The notes under the pieces are model-generated. The model was not told the DNA's origin. It saw only the letters and a program-made list of their open reading frames with translations, and searched no databases. A stretch of DNA of 32,709 bases, taken from NCBI GenBank assembly GCA_013152945.1, contig JAADFL010000027.1, forward strand, positions 1-32,709, in the 5' to 3' direction. Position numbers and translations under genes: made by a program. The stretch is from Deltaproteobacteria bacterium. GTDB taxonomy: Bacteria > Myxococcota_A > JAADFL01. Shown here piece after piece: positions 25,706 to 32,709 of this stretch (position 1 is the first letter of the stretch; every line of letters begins with the position of its first letter).

Positions 25706-26239
25706 TCAATTACACAACAGTCTTCGTACGAAGTGGTAGAATTCCCTCGGACCCAGAAATAACAGGTCGACCCGGCCCATGGTTATCTTGGCGCCGGAAC
25801 GCACTTCTTTTTCCTCTCCCACATCCAAGGCGGAATCGTTGAGCATTGTTCCGGCGGCGGATGCATTGTCACGTATAAAGTATTTTTCTCCCCTTTTCTC
25901 TATCCATGCATGTGCACGGGAAACAGATGCATCCCGGATCACTACGTCACATCCATCACCACATCCAATCAAGAACTCATCGGCTTTCGAACCATCTCTC
26001 GACTGAAGCACGAATACCGAGTAATCCACGGCAGGATCGAATTCTTCGGGTATGGATATGGAGGCTTCCCTCTTCATGGCCAACCGGTCCGTTGTCTCGC
26101 CGGGTTCGCCGTTTACAATCAGCAAAGGGTCGAGAACCTGGCAATGCATGAGCACTGCATGAGGATCTTTCTCCATGTACGCATCCACGTCATTTTCATT
26201 GCACAAACTTTTGAATTCGCCTAATGCCTTCAATTTCAA
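25706..26239 (-). CDS. FHA-domain protein, last gene of the HXS-type cluster
   Basis: The 177-residue protein ends in an FHA domain (about 85-165), a phosphothreonine-binding fold: FLIGCGDGCDVVIRD, VSRAHAWIEKRG (family Ser-Arg-x-His), YFIRDNASAAGTMLN and VDLLF. Residues 1-80 are a separate helical segment. It starts at TTG 26239 with GGAG five bases before, 45 nt after the stop of the radical SAM/methyltransferase gene. Co-transcription is likely. The reading frame is open all the way back to that upstream TGA, so it is also in frame with it. The FHA protein may link the peptide system to Ser/Thr kinase signalling, or be unrelated. Confidence 0.83.
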   Translation of the reverse strand: MKLKALGEFKSLCNENDVDAYMEKDPHAVLMHCQVLDPLLIVNGEPGETTDRLAMKREASISIPEEFDPAVDYSVFVLQSRDGSKADEFLIGCGDGCDVVIRDASVSRAHAWIEKRGEKYFIRDNASAAGTMLNDSALDVGEEKEVRSGAKITMGRVDLLFLGPREFYHFVRRLLCN

Positions 26240-26284
26240 TAATTCTCCAAGCTGCTGAAATGCTACGCAGAGGTCATCAAAGTG

Positions 26285-28015
26285 TCAAGAGCGGGTTTTT
26301 CCGAACACGAGCGTGAAAGAAGGCGAACTCCCGGGCCCCGGCTCACGTTTTTCCTTTAACTCGAAACCCAGTAATGTGGTTATCGGCAAGATCTCCGTGA
26401 TCGAAAGATTGTGGTAATGTTCGAATCTTTTTCCTTCGGGCGGCATGTTTTCGGTTATGACCATGAACGGCGAATCCTCGGAAATCACCAGCAAACCGCC
26501 AGGCTTTATAAGCCTCGATATCATAATCAGCGCGCCCAAAGGGTCCTGCATATGATCCAGGCATCTCAATGCAAGAACCGCATCGAAGTAACGGCCCGGA
26601 AGATCAGCTTCCTCAAAACGTGTTTTCAGATACCTGGCGCCGCGCGGCAGATCCACCGGATCGGAAACCGCATCGTCCCCGGGATCCACTGCCCAGTATT
26701 CCATGTCGTGCCTCTCCACCGAATTCCTGACCTGCTCCATGTAGCAAGGAAAGCCTGCTCCAATATCCAGGACCTTGCCACGAATGTTGGCCACCAGTTG
26801 TTTAAGCCATGTTTTTTCCAGGTCGAAAGGTTTCGATTCGCTTACTCGAAATGAAAGGCCCGGCGAACCTCCTGTTTCCTCGAGTTGAACCAGGGCATCG
26901 TCAATACGATCACAACCAGGATCCTGCATGAAATATACCTGTCCACTTTTCACAACCTCATTCAACAGGTCTTCATCGAAATCCATGGAGCACATGGGCA
27001 CACGAAAGGAATTGTTCGGCAGTTTCACCTCGATTGAATCAGCATGTTCACATCCCAACTCCCTGCCCGGCCACAATGCAATGGAATTAGGCCCGGCCCC
27101 CCTTAAAGGCCTAAGCGCCGATTCCCAGATCGTGCCCCTGTATCCCTCGTACAGCCCGGGACAACGCTCCTTCCATGCACAATCGTAACACTTGCCGGGT
27201 GCATAAAACCTTGCGCCCCTGTCCACCGCCTGGAGTTCCTGCTCGAATGTCTCCATCATGAACCTGATTGAATGCGATTCCAGGTTCTGATCGAGAAGGT
27301 CGAATGCCCCAGGTATACACGCGGGAAAACCATCATAACCGACCTGTACGCCCAACCTGTCGGCCAGGGCCACGGCGGCAAGGACTTCGCTTGCAGTTTC
27401 CTTTGGATCCGGCATTAGTTCGGCCAGGTTTTCAAGCGCGAATCCCTTGGGCTCCATCAATGAGAGTTTCAACCCGGCTCTTGGCATGGAAGCAACGAGT
27501 TCCACAATACCGGACAAACGCTTGACATTTACGCTCGTTATTACGGTGTTGACCACCAGCCATCCGATCCCTGTGTCGTGGAGATTCCTTGTGCCGGCAA
27601 GTGTCTGTTCGAATGCTCCATGCACATCGACCAAGCCGTCGTGCTCCTCCGGAACAGCGGAGTGCAATGAAACCAGGGCATAATCCAACCCTTTTTCAAC
27701 CAGCCTTTCAGCAAGCTTCACATATGAAAACATCCTGGCATTGGTCACGATTCCCGGTATCAAGTCCATTTCGGATGCAGCATGCACGAGCATTTCCAAA
27801 TCATCCCTGATGGCCGGTTCGCCGCCTGAAAATACAACACCGTCACATCCCTTCCGAACAGCCAGTTCCATCCTATGTAATATTTCCCTTGTGGCCAGGG
27901 CGGGCTTATCGCCCCTGCCACGACCCACATGACAAAAGGAGCAGTGATTATTACAGGCATAACCCAGTTTCAGCAGGGCGGCACATTCGAAAGACGGGGA
28001 GATCCTTACCGTCAC
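26285..28015 (-). CDS. Radical SAM enzyme fused to class I methyltransferase, in the HxsC position
   Basis: The 576-residue protein starts with a GTG that overlaps the precursor stop (GTGA). The radical SAM cluster motif is Cys21, Cys25, Cys28 (ACNNHCSFC), and SGGEP at 63-67 binds SAM. A second Cys group (Cys276, 279, 285 in KCYDCAWKERC) fits an auxiliary cluster. Residues about 410-576 form a Rossmann methyltransferase: VLDIGAGFP (415-423), acidic VDPGDD, YFDAVLALRCLDHMQDP and LIKPGGLLVISED. It should modify the HXS precursor just upstream, together with HxsB. HxsC family members, as I recall them, carry a CLMCSQPP-type motif that is absent here, so it is a replacement or a distant HxsC. The GTG is preferred over the upstream in-frame ATG (28123), which only reads the repeat DNA in another frame. 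Confidence 0.82.
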   Translation of the reverse strand: MTVRISPSFECAALLKLGYACNNHCSFCHVGRGRGDKPALATREILHRMELAVRKGCDGVVFSGGEPAIRDDLEMLVHAASEMDLIPGIVTNARMFSYVKLAERLVEKGLDYALVSLHSAVPEEHDGLVDVHGAFEQTLAGTRNLHDTGIGWLVVNTVITSVNVKRLSGIVELVASMPRAGLKLSLMEPKGFALENLAELMPDPKETASEVLAAVALADRLGVQVGYDGFPACIPGAFDLLDQNLESHSIRFMMETFEQELQAVDRGARFYAPGKCYDCAWKERCPGLYEGYRGTIWESALRPLRGAGPNSIALWPGRELGCEHADSIEVKLPNNSFRVPMCSMDFDEDLLNEVVKSGQVYFMQDPGCDRIDDALVQLEETGGSPGLSFRVSESKPFDLEKTWLKQLVANIRGKVLDIGAGFPCYMEQVRNSVERHDMEYWAVDPGDDAVSDPVDLPRGARYLKTRFEEADLPGRYFDAVLALRCLDHMQDPLGALIMISRLIKPGGLLVISEDSPFMVITENMPPEGKRFEHYHNLSITEILPITTLLGFELKEKREPGPGSSPSFTLVFGKTRS

Positions 28016-28425
28016 CAGGAACCGTGCGAACCGTGCGAGCCGTGGGAACCATGGGAAGCGTGGGAACCATGGGAGCCGTGGGAACCATGCGAACCGTGGG
28101 AACCATGCGAACCGTGCGAGCAATGTCCGGCCACGTCCCTCTTATAAGGCTGATCATGCATTGAGCCCTGCACTCTCCCGGCATCTTTACCGGTTGAGAC
28201 CGGTTTACTGCCCCTGACAGCATCGACGGCATGCACATCCAGCCTATGCCTGCGGATTGCAGCAGAGCTTCGCCTTGTTGTCAGGGCTACACCTGATGCA
28301 GCCAGAACAGCCCACCCGGTCTTGGAAAGAAAATTCCTCCTCGTAACCTTTGCGCCGTCGGGAGTGAGGAAGGCAGTTGCTTTCTTCTTCAATTTCGGGA
28401 ACCGTTTATCTCCATCACTCTTCAT
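28012..28425 (-). CDS. hxsA: HxsA-like precursor peptide: Tat leader plus C-terminal His-x-Ser repeats
   Basis: The 137-residue precursor starts at ATG 28425, overlapping the hxsB stop (ATGA), with GGGAGGAAGC as ribosome site. Residues 1-28 are basic. TRRNFLSK (28-35, Arg29-Arg30) followed by a hydrophobic stretch (WAVLAASGVAL) is a twin-arginine export signal. Then comes a spacer (about 52-100) and 12 consecutive His-x-Ser triplets at 101-136: one HCS, six HGS, one HAS, four HGS, then a final Trp137. This matches the His-Xaa-Ser repeat substrate HxsA of the HXS system. It is the likely substrate of the two adjacent radical SAM enzymes. The Tat signal implies folding or cofactor insertion before export. 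A passive His-rich metal-binding role is the alternative. Confidence 0.82.
   Translation of the reverse strand: MKSDGDKRFPKLKKKATAFLTPDGAKVTRRNFLSKTGWAVLAASGVALTTRRSSAAIRRHRLDVHAVDAVRGSKPVSTGKDAGRVQGSMHDQPYKRDVAGHCSHGSHGSHGSHGSHGSHGSHASHGSHGSHGSHGSW
28018..28125 (-). repeat. Twelve His-x-Ser codon triplets (core region of the precursor)
   Basis: The 108-bp tract is built from twelve 9-bp units. His codons alternate CAC and CAT, Gly GGT and GGC, Ser TCC and TCG, so the DNA is not a perfect repeat although the peptide nearly is. The drift with constant peptide fits selection on the protein. In a second minus-strand frame it reads as a chance ORF with a repeated Trp-Phe-Pro-Arg pattern. Confidence 0.85.
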
Positions 28426-29900
28426 GTGCTTCCTCCCTCGCCTTGACCAGGCAACGGTCTCGTCCATCTCTCGAAAATGGACAATGTATCCTGGTCTGCA
28501 TTCTGGAGCCTGGAGAACAACTCGTCAAGTACTCCCATTTGAATCTTGCACCGCTGGTTCTCCGGCTGCCTGGCAACCAGTTCTCCTTGTTGGGCATAAT
28601 TATACACGGGGCAGACCCCGCAGAAAAGTGCATAAGCACAGTCGGCACATCCCGGAAGCGCCTCGACACATGAGGCGGCGGCCAAAGCCTTTACAACCGG
28701 TGAGCCCGCAAGGTCACGATATTCGTCATCCTGAACGTGTCCCACCTTGAACAGGTCGTCGCCGGTCCTGGCCAGCATCCTGCCCTCGTCGCAGGTATAT
28801 ACGGAACCATCGAAATCGTACGCCAACTGGCCCAGGCCGGCGCCGCAGGGCGAACGAAGCTCCATGTAATTGGGTTCACGATCAGTCAATATCTTGGTAA
28901 GGTGGAGAGCAGCGGTCCGCTCCTGTATATCCACGCCGTTCAAAGCATGTTCCATGACACGTGCAAGAACTCGTTTGTAGAAAGCCAGGTATTCATCGGC
29001 ATCATAGCTTATTCCCGCCGCCCTGGAAGCCATGCCGAAAGGATTTAAAGGCCTTGCATGAAGGGTATTCAAACCCAAACGGACGTACTCGTCCACTATT
29101 TCCTCCGGCCGATCCAGGGAAGCTCTCGTAACCGTCAACAAGGCATTTACCTTGTACATTCTCGGATCCAGGTCACGCTTCCTGTACGCATCGTTCATTA
29201 CTTCCATGCCCGCCAAAACCGAATCATGGGAAGAGCCGCCCGGCAACGGCCTGTTCATGTCATGTAGTTCCTTTGGACCGTCCAGGCTCGTGCATACGAA
29301 CACCCCGTTGTCGGCCAGGTAATCCGCGGTCTCCCGGTCGAGCATTGACAGGTTGCTGACAAGTGTCAATACGAGTTCCTTGTCCTTTTCTTCAGCCAAT
29401 TTCCATGCATTTTCGACCACTCGCTTTATTACCCGCAGGTTGACCAGAGGCTCTCCTCCCTGGAATTCGATTGTGACTTGCCTTGCAGGTGTTTCAAAGG
29501 CACGCTCGAGCACCTTGTCTGCGGTTTCGGGTTTCATGTCCACGCCCCTGGTTCCCATGGGCGCCCTGCTGGCATGGCAATACACGCACCTGTGGTCACA
29601 TCTCAACGTGACAATCATTATGTGGAGATTTGTACCCGTAAACAGGTGGCTGTTGCGCCTTGCAATGATACGTACCTGCTCATCCGCGCTCATCCCGCCC
29701 TGAACAAAGCCCTTTTCGGCCAGTTCAGCGAATCTTTCGTGTCCATGTACAATCTCACCGTCCAGGAGATCCTGTAGTTCATCTTCGGCAAGAAATGCAT
29801 ACCTCCCGATATCGTTCGTAACCAGGAAAACATCATCTTCAAGTTTCCTGAAACGAAAATAGGGGGCAGTTGCCGGAAGTGATCTTGCAGGAAGTTTCAT
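28422..29900 (-). CDS. hxsB: HxsB-like radical SAM peptide maturase
   Basis: The 492-residue protein begins at ATG 29900, sharing a base with the upstream TGA (TGATG). Residues about 14-85 match the HxsB N-terminal domain (FRFRKLEDDVFLVTND, then RYAFLAEDEL, then LAEKGFV), probably a peptide-recognition part. Cys101, Cys105 and Cys108 (RCDHRCVYC) are the SAM cluster ligands, and QGGEPLVN is the GGEP motif. The C-terminal SPASM-type region (about 358-470) has many Cys (CGAGLGQ, VYTCDEG, ASCVEALPGCADCAYALFC, GVCP, NQRC) for two more clusters. Role: first or main modification of the His-x-Ser core. Its length and order of genes agree with the HXS system. Confidence 0.87.
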   Translation of the reverse strand: MKLPARSLPATAPYFRFRKLEDDVFLVTNDIGRYAFLAEDELQDLLDGEIVHGHERFAELAEKGFVQGGMSADEQVRIIARRNSHLFTGTNLHIMIVTLRCDHRCVYCHASRAPMGTRGVDMKPETADKVLERAFETPARQVTIEFQGGEPLVNLRVIKRVVENAWKLAEEKDKELVLTLVSNLSMLDRETADYLADNGVFVCTSLDGPKELHDMNRPLPGGSSHDSVLAGMEVMNDAYRKRDLDPRMYKVNALLTVTRASLDRPEEIVDEYVRLGLNTLHARPLNPFGMASRAAGISYDADEYLAFYKRVLARVMEHALNGVDIQERTAALHLTKILTDREPNYMELRSPCGAGLGQLAYDFDGSVYTCDEGRMLARTGDDLFKVGHVQDDEYRDLAGSPVVKALAAASCVEALPGCADCAYALFCGVCPVYNYAQQGELVARQPENQRCKIQMGVLDELFSRLQNADQDTLSIFERWTRPLPGQGEGGST

Positions 29901-30118
29901 CAGCCGGCATCTCCGTCTTCTCCGCGGGCCTTTTCCACGGTTCTTGCAATTACATAGTTTCCGAATTCCCAGGCCACGAGATCGGCATCGTATCCCTTGC
30001 GTGAAACAATTTTCAACTTACGCCCCGAATCACCCGGTGCCACTCGTATTGCTGCCACTCCTGAAAATGCATCAACCGCCTCTTCAATTGCCTCATCCGT
30101 GAACAATGAATCATCCAT
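29900..30118 (-). CDS. Small second HxsD-like protein
   Basis: I start this 72-residue protein at ATG 30118, 25 nt after the HxsD stop, since its order of elements then copies HxsD: FTDEAIEEAVDAF (compare YPDDAVMGAAYVF), a beta-strand pair (AIRVAPG, KLKIVSRKG) and EFGNYVIARTV (compare GFENELLHQAW). A longer form from 30220 would overlap hxsD by 77 bases and adds a basic, unpredicted tail. Its TGA overlaps the hxsB ATG. It is probably a truncated paralog that binds precursor or HxsB. The match is by eye and is weak. Confidence 0.62.
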   Translation of the reverse strand: MDDSLFTDEAIEEAVDAFSGVAAIRVAPGDSGRKLKIVSRKGYDADLVAWEFGNYVIARTVEKARGEDGDAG

Positions 30119-30143
30119 GTTTAATATCTTGCTCTTTGCCACG

Positions 30144-30560
30144 TCAACCGCCTTTGCCGTCTTTCCCGAATTTTTCTTCCCATGGAACCGCGATACCCAA
30201 TGGATCCTCGAGGTAGTCACCCGGTTCTTGCCCTATATGTTCTCCCCGGGTCTCTTCTTCGCTGTCGTCGTCCTGCGCGGTCAACAAGGCCCTGGCAAGT
30301 ATGTACTCACGAAGACGCCCCCTGCTCTGCTCCAGCCTGATACGCCAAGCCTGGTGCAACAACTCGTTCTCAAACCCGCCGGCCAGTTCCTCCAGGCCGT
30401 GCCGTCCTGTTTCATTCTTGGCCTTGAGACGCACAACGATCTTTTTCCTGTCTTGTCCGGCCTTTTCGAGCCTCACGTAACACCTGTCGATGAATACGTA
30501 TGCAGCACCCATGACAGCATCATCCGGGTAGATATCTGTATCGATTTCCAGGAGAACCAT
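30144..30560 (-). CDS. hxsD: HxsD-like accessory protein
   Basis: The 138-residue protein fits HxsD of the His-Xaa-Ser system, whose family mark is a late LLNDYxLRE-like element; here it is ENELLHQAWRIRLE (about 65-78), followed by REYILARALL. The N-terminal part reads DIYPDDAVMGAAYVFIDR, then strands YVRLEKAG and KIVVRLKAK. A conserved-looking acidic/aromatic tail ends DPLGIAVPWEEKFG. I choose ATG 30560, with GAGG four bases before it, over 30656, which would overlap the upstream gene. It follows the surface-protein gene by 47 nt. Role is unproven, probably substrate delivery to HxsB. Confidence 0.78.
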   Translation of the reverse strand: MVLLEIDTDIYPDDAVMGAAYVFIDRCYVRLEKAGQDRKKIVVRLKAKNETGRHGLEELAGGFENELLHQAWRIRLEQSRGRLREYILARALLTAQDDDSEEETRGEHIGQEPGDYLEDPLGIAVPWEEKFGKDGKGG

Positions 30561-30607
30561 GGACCTCGAAGGAAAAAACCTTGTCCGACTTGCACCTTTA
30601 CTCTTGC

Positions 30608-32709
30608 TCAAGGACAACCTCCGCCGTTGCGTATCTCCACGACATAGGGATCGCATGTCATCGAAACACCGTCAATCCTGTAAACCTGGAGAAAATACCA
30701 GGCCGTATCGTCATCGCAATGATCCCTGCCGGGCGTCAGGGGTTGGCCGCTTGGTATACAGTTGCATTGGTCCTCGGTATTCGTGCCTCCCCCGGGGTGG
30801 TCGTCCGCCAAGTCTCCCGTCTTCTGCTGAGAACAGAGCATGGTCCTTTTAGAGCAATCGATTGCGGCGCCTTTTTGCTTGTAGAGGTCGAATTGGTACT
30901 GGTTGCCGGGATTGCTTGTAAACTTCACCTGTACCTTGAAATGGTCCTTTCCCTGGTTGTCATCACCACGGCTGTCAACCGCCTTGAACACAAACCAGTC
31001 CGAGGCCCATGCATTTGCAGCCCATGGGATATTGGAACTGACTGTAATGGGGGTATTGTTGTCGGATACATCCGGCAGCCGAACCGCATCGGCACACCCC
31101 CTGCCCCCGGGTGTCCCCTTCTGGAAGCACTCGCAGCCGGTATCGAATACCTTGTCCAGGTCGTAATAACCATCTTCACATCCGAGCAACACGCATGTAT
31201 TGCCGCCCTGGCAATTTATTCCGGTAACATGAGTGCCTTGGGCGAGCCTTCCCCAGCAATCCTGCGTGCACTCGCAACCGTCACCGTATGCACGGTCCAC
31301 GTCAAAGTACCCGTCCTTGCACGATGCAACCTGGCATTGCCCGTCGAGGCAGGCCACGCCATCCGCGTTCTGCGGAATCTGGCATAACTGGTCTGCAGGA
31401 GCGTCGTCTATTTTACCGTTGCAATCATTGTCTTTCTTGTCACAGGCCAATGCAGTCTTGTAACACGGCCCGTACTCGCAGCCATCTGAAAAATCATTGT
31501 TGTTGTCCCATTGGCCCGGATTACAGGCATCGATCTGGCAAGCTCCATCCTTACAGGACACTACGGCCGCGCCGTTCGGAGTTCCACAAAGCTGCGAGAT
31601 CGGCCCTTCGTCCACCTGGCCATTACAATCGTTGTCAACTTTGTCGCAGACCTCCGGTCCTGTCTTTGTACACGGACCATACTCACAGCCATCAGACGGA
31701 TCGTGGTTTGCATCCCAGTAACCTGCCGGGCAACCTACTCCATGTCCCGCCAATGGAATCAACTTGACAGGCCCATCCAGGTCATTGGTGGTTATCTTGA
31801 TGTTGCCCGAAAACATTCCCTCGCCGGCCGGAGTGAAAGTCGCACCGAAGAATATCCTGCTTCCCGGGCTGTCCAGGTTCTTGGGCAGGCCGTTCGGAAT
31901 ACCCGACAGATCGACCTGGAACACCGGATCGGAGTTCGGATCGATCTCGATCTTGAGAACCTGCAGTGTGCCGGAGCCGGTCTTTGATAACTGGAAAGAC
32001 GCAGGTTGCGACGTGGCTCCCTTGAATACATCCTTGAAATCGTACCCGGCCGGATCCACTACGAGTGTGGGGTTTACTCCTGTTCCGGAGATCACCACGC
32101 CCAGTTTATCGTTGTCAGGATCATTGCATTCTATCATCATTCCGCCCGAATCGGTCCCTTCGTCTACAGGCGAATAGGAAAAGGTCACTGTTACATCCTT
32201 GCCAGGGGCGATGGGATCTATCGACTTGGGACTGAAGTCCAACTCCGGAGAAATCCCGGCTGTCAATTCAATCTTGGTAATCTCCAGATCCTGGCCCCCG
32301 ATGTTTGAAATCGTCAGTGTCTTATCCAGCTTTGCACCTACTTGGACCTCTCCGAAATCAACCTGGTTGGCGGACAGCTTTATCGCCGGAGCCTGACTCG
32401 CCCTGCCCTTCAGCAAAAGTTCCACCGGATCCAGCTTATCTGCATCCACCACGATCTTGCCCTGGTCACCGGCAGAAACCAAGGGAGGCGTATACGTGAC
32501 CTTGAATCCTGCCTCGCCGCCGGGATCCAAATCCCATGTAACCTTGCCGCCGGTGTCCAACCCGAACATGGATGTCCCTTCAGTAAGTGTCACTGAAGAA
32601 ACGTGGATGGGACTCGTGCCCTTGTTGGTCATGGTGACATCCAGTTCCTTGGTCTTCCCCACGTAAACCGTGCCGAAATCGACCGGGTTGGGAAGCACGG
32701 AAAGCTCGG
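30608..32709 (-). CDS. Secreted choice-of-anchor-D / MopE-repeat surface protein (5' end outside window)
   Basis: The window holds the last 699 residues; no start is seen and the frame is open to the edge, so it is partial. Three ASH/choice-of-anchor-D-like beta domains come first, each beginning with a motif like NPVDFGTVYVG, NQVDFGEVQVG or GYDFKDVFKG. Two MopE-type metal-binding loops follow (CDKVDNDCNGQVDE and CDKKDNDCNGKIDD), with four modules of the form W/Y-D then DGCE or GCEC (for example YFDVDRAYGDGCEC). The C-terminal 180 residues are a Cys-rich, Asp-rich beta domain that resembles a pre-peptidase domain, ending NGGGCP. It is probably a large calcium- or metal-binding cell-surface protein, lying directly upstream of the HXS genes. 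Confidence 0.82.
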   Translation of the reverse strand, partial: ELSVLPNPVDFGTVYVGKTKELDVTMTNKGTSPIHVSSVTLTEGTSMFGLDTGGKVTWDLDPGGEAGFKVTYTPPLVSAGDQGKIVVDADKLDPVELLLKGRASQAPAIKLSANQVDFGEVQVGAKLDKTLTISNIGGQDLEITKIELTAGISPELDFSPKSIDPIAPGKDVTVTFSYSPVDEGTDSGGMMIECNDPDNDKLGVVISGTGVNPTLVVDPAGYDFKDVFKGATSQPASFQLSKTGSGTLQVLKIEIDPNSDPVFQVDLSGIPNGLPKNLDSPGSRIFFGATFTPAGEGMFSGNIKITTNDLDGPVKLIPLAGHGVGCPAGYWDANHDPSDGCEYGPCTKTGPEVCDKVDNDCNGQVDEGPISQLCGTPNGAAVVSCKDGACQIDACNPGQWDNNNDFSDGCEYGPCYKTALACDKKDNDCNGKIDDAPADQLCQIPQNADGVACLDGQCQVASCKDGYFDVDRAYGDGCECTQDCWGRLAQGTHVTGINCQGGNTCVLLGCEDGYYDLDKVFDTGCECFQKGTPGGRGCADAVRLPDVSDNNTPITVSSNIPWAANAWASDWFVFKAVDSRGDDNQGKDHFKVQVKFTSNPGNQYQFDLYKQKGAAIDCSKRTMLCSQQKTGDLADDHPGGGTNTEDQCNCIPSGQPLTPGRDHCDDDTAWYFLQVYRIDGVSMTCDPYVVEIRNGGGCP

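Noticed and set aside
26285-28015. Calling the second radical SAM gene hxsC outright
   Set aside because: Position fits, but the cluster motif and the methyltransferase domain differ from the HxsC I recall; symbol left empty.
28016-28123. In-frame N-terminal extension of the radical SAM/methyltransferase with repeated Trp-Phe-Pro-Arg
   Set aside because: It is the His-x-Ser repeat DNA read in another frame. The GTG overlapping the precursor stop leaves the usual short distance before the first cluster Cys.
28018-28125. CRISPR or minisatellite
   Set aside because: Unit length is 9 bp, it encodes a constant peptide, and it lies inside a gene with a good ribosome site.
30144-30656. Longer HxsD from ATG 30656
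   Set aside because: It would overlap the end of the surface-protein gene by about 50 bases; ATG 30560 has GAGG and the matching N-terminus.

Overview
The window reads as accessory chromosome from an anaerobic or microaerobic bacterium of the former Deltaproteobacteria (Myxococcota/Desulfobacterota-like). This is inferred from gene content: two secreted proteins with MYXO-CTERM-like tails (Gly/Ser-Cys, hydrophobic segment, basic end), a Thr-Asp repeat linker, choice-of-anchor-D/MopE-type cell-surface modules, a 2-hydroxyacyl-CoA dehydratase-type activase, two radical SAM enzymes and a degenerate sigma-54 activator. No rRNA, tRNA, CRISPR array, transposase or phage gene was seen. The window is gene dense and no gene-free stretch exceeds 300 bases.

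Left part (1-9.8 kb). A secreted heparinase II/III-like lyase (181-3198, +) ends inside a 34-bp tandem repeat. It faces a TPR lipoprotein (3415-4272, -). Next comes a minus-strand cluster, in transcription order: lidless Hsp70, J-domain/TPR protein, a very divergent EPSP-synthase-family protein, chorismate mutase and a HAD hydrolase (8902 down to 4371), with gaps of 3-40 nt. Upstream of it lies a class II glutamine amidotransferase-fold protein whose position 2 is Thr instead of Cys.

Middle part (9.8-16.8 kb). It holds a histone-deacetylase-family hydrolase, a proline dehydrogenase, a purple-acid-type metallophosphatase with a long Thr-Asp linker and sorting tail, an unknown membrane protein, a NapH-like membrane ferredoxin and an NTF2-like protein.

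Regulatory/redox block (16.8-25.6 kb, +). A 1510-residue fused activase plus HgdB-like protein is translationally coupled (TAATG) to a cytoplasmic histidine kinase. An outer-membrane beta-barrel and a sigma-54-type AAA+ regulator follow; the regulator has a pseudo-receiver and a GAFTDA loop.

Right part (25.7-32.7 kb, -). This is the most interesting region: a compact, translationally coupled variant of the His-Xaa-Ser (HXS) peptide-modification system. In order of transcription it encodes a secreted ASH/MopE protein (5' end outside the window), HxsD, a second short HxsD-like protein, the radical SAM protein HxsB, a Tat-leader precursor ending in twelve His-x-Ser triplets plus Trp, a radical SAM protein fused to a class I methyltransferase in the position where HxsC would be expected, and an FHA protein. 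The start/stop overlaps (TGATG, ATGA, GTGA) tie the precursor directly to its two predicted maturases. The methyltransferase fusion, the paired HxsD-like proteins and the flanking FHA and surface proteins are what make this locus look undescribed.
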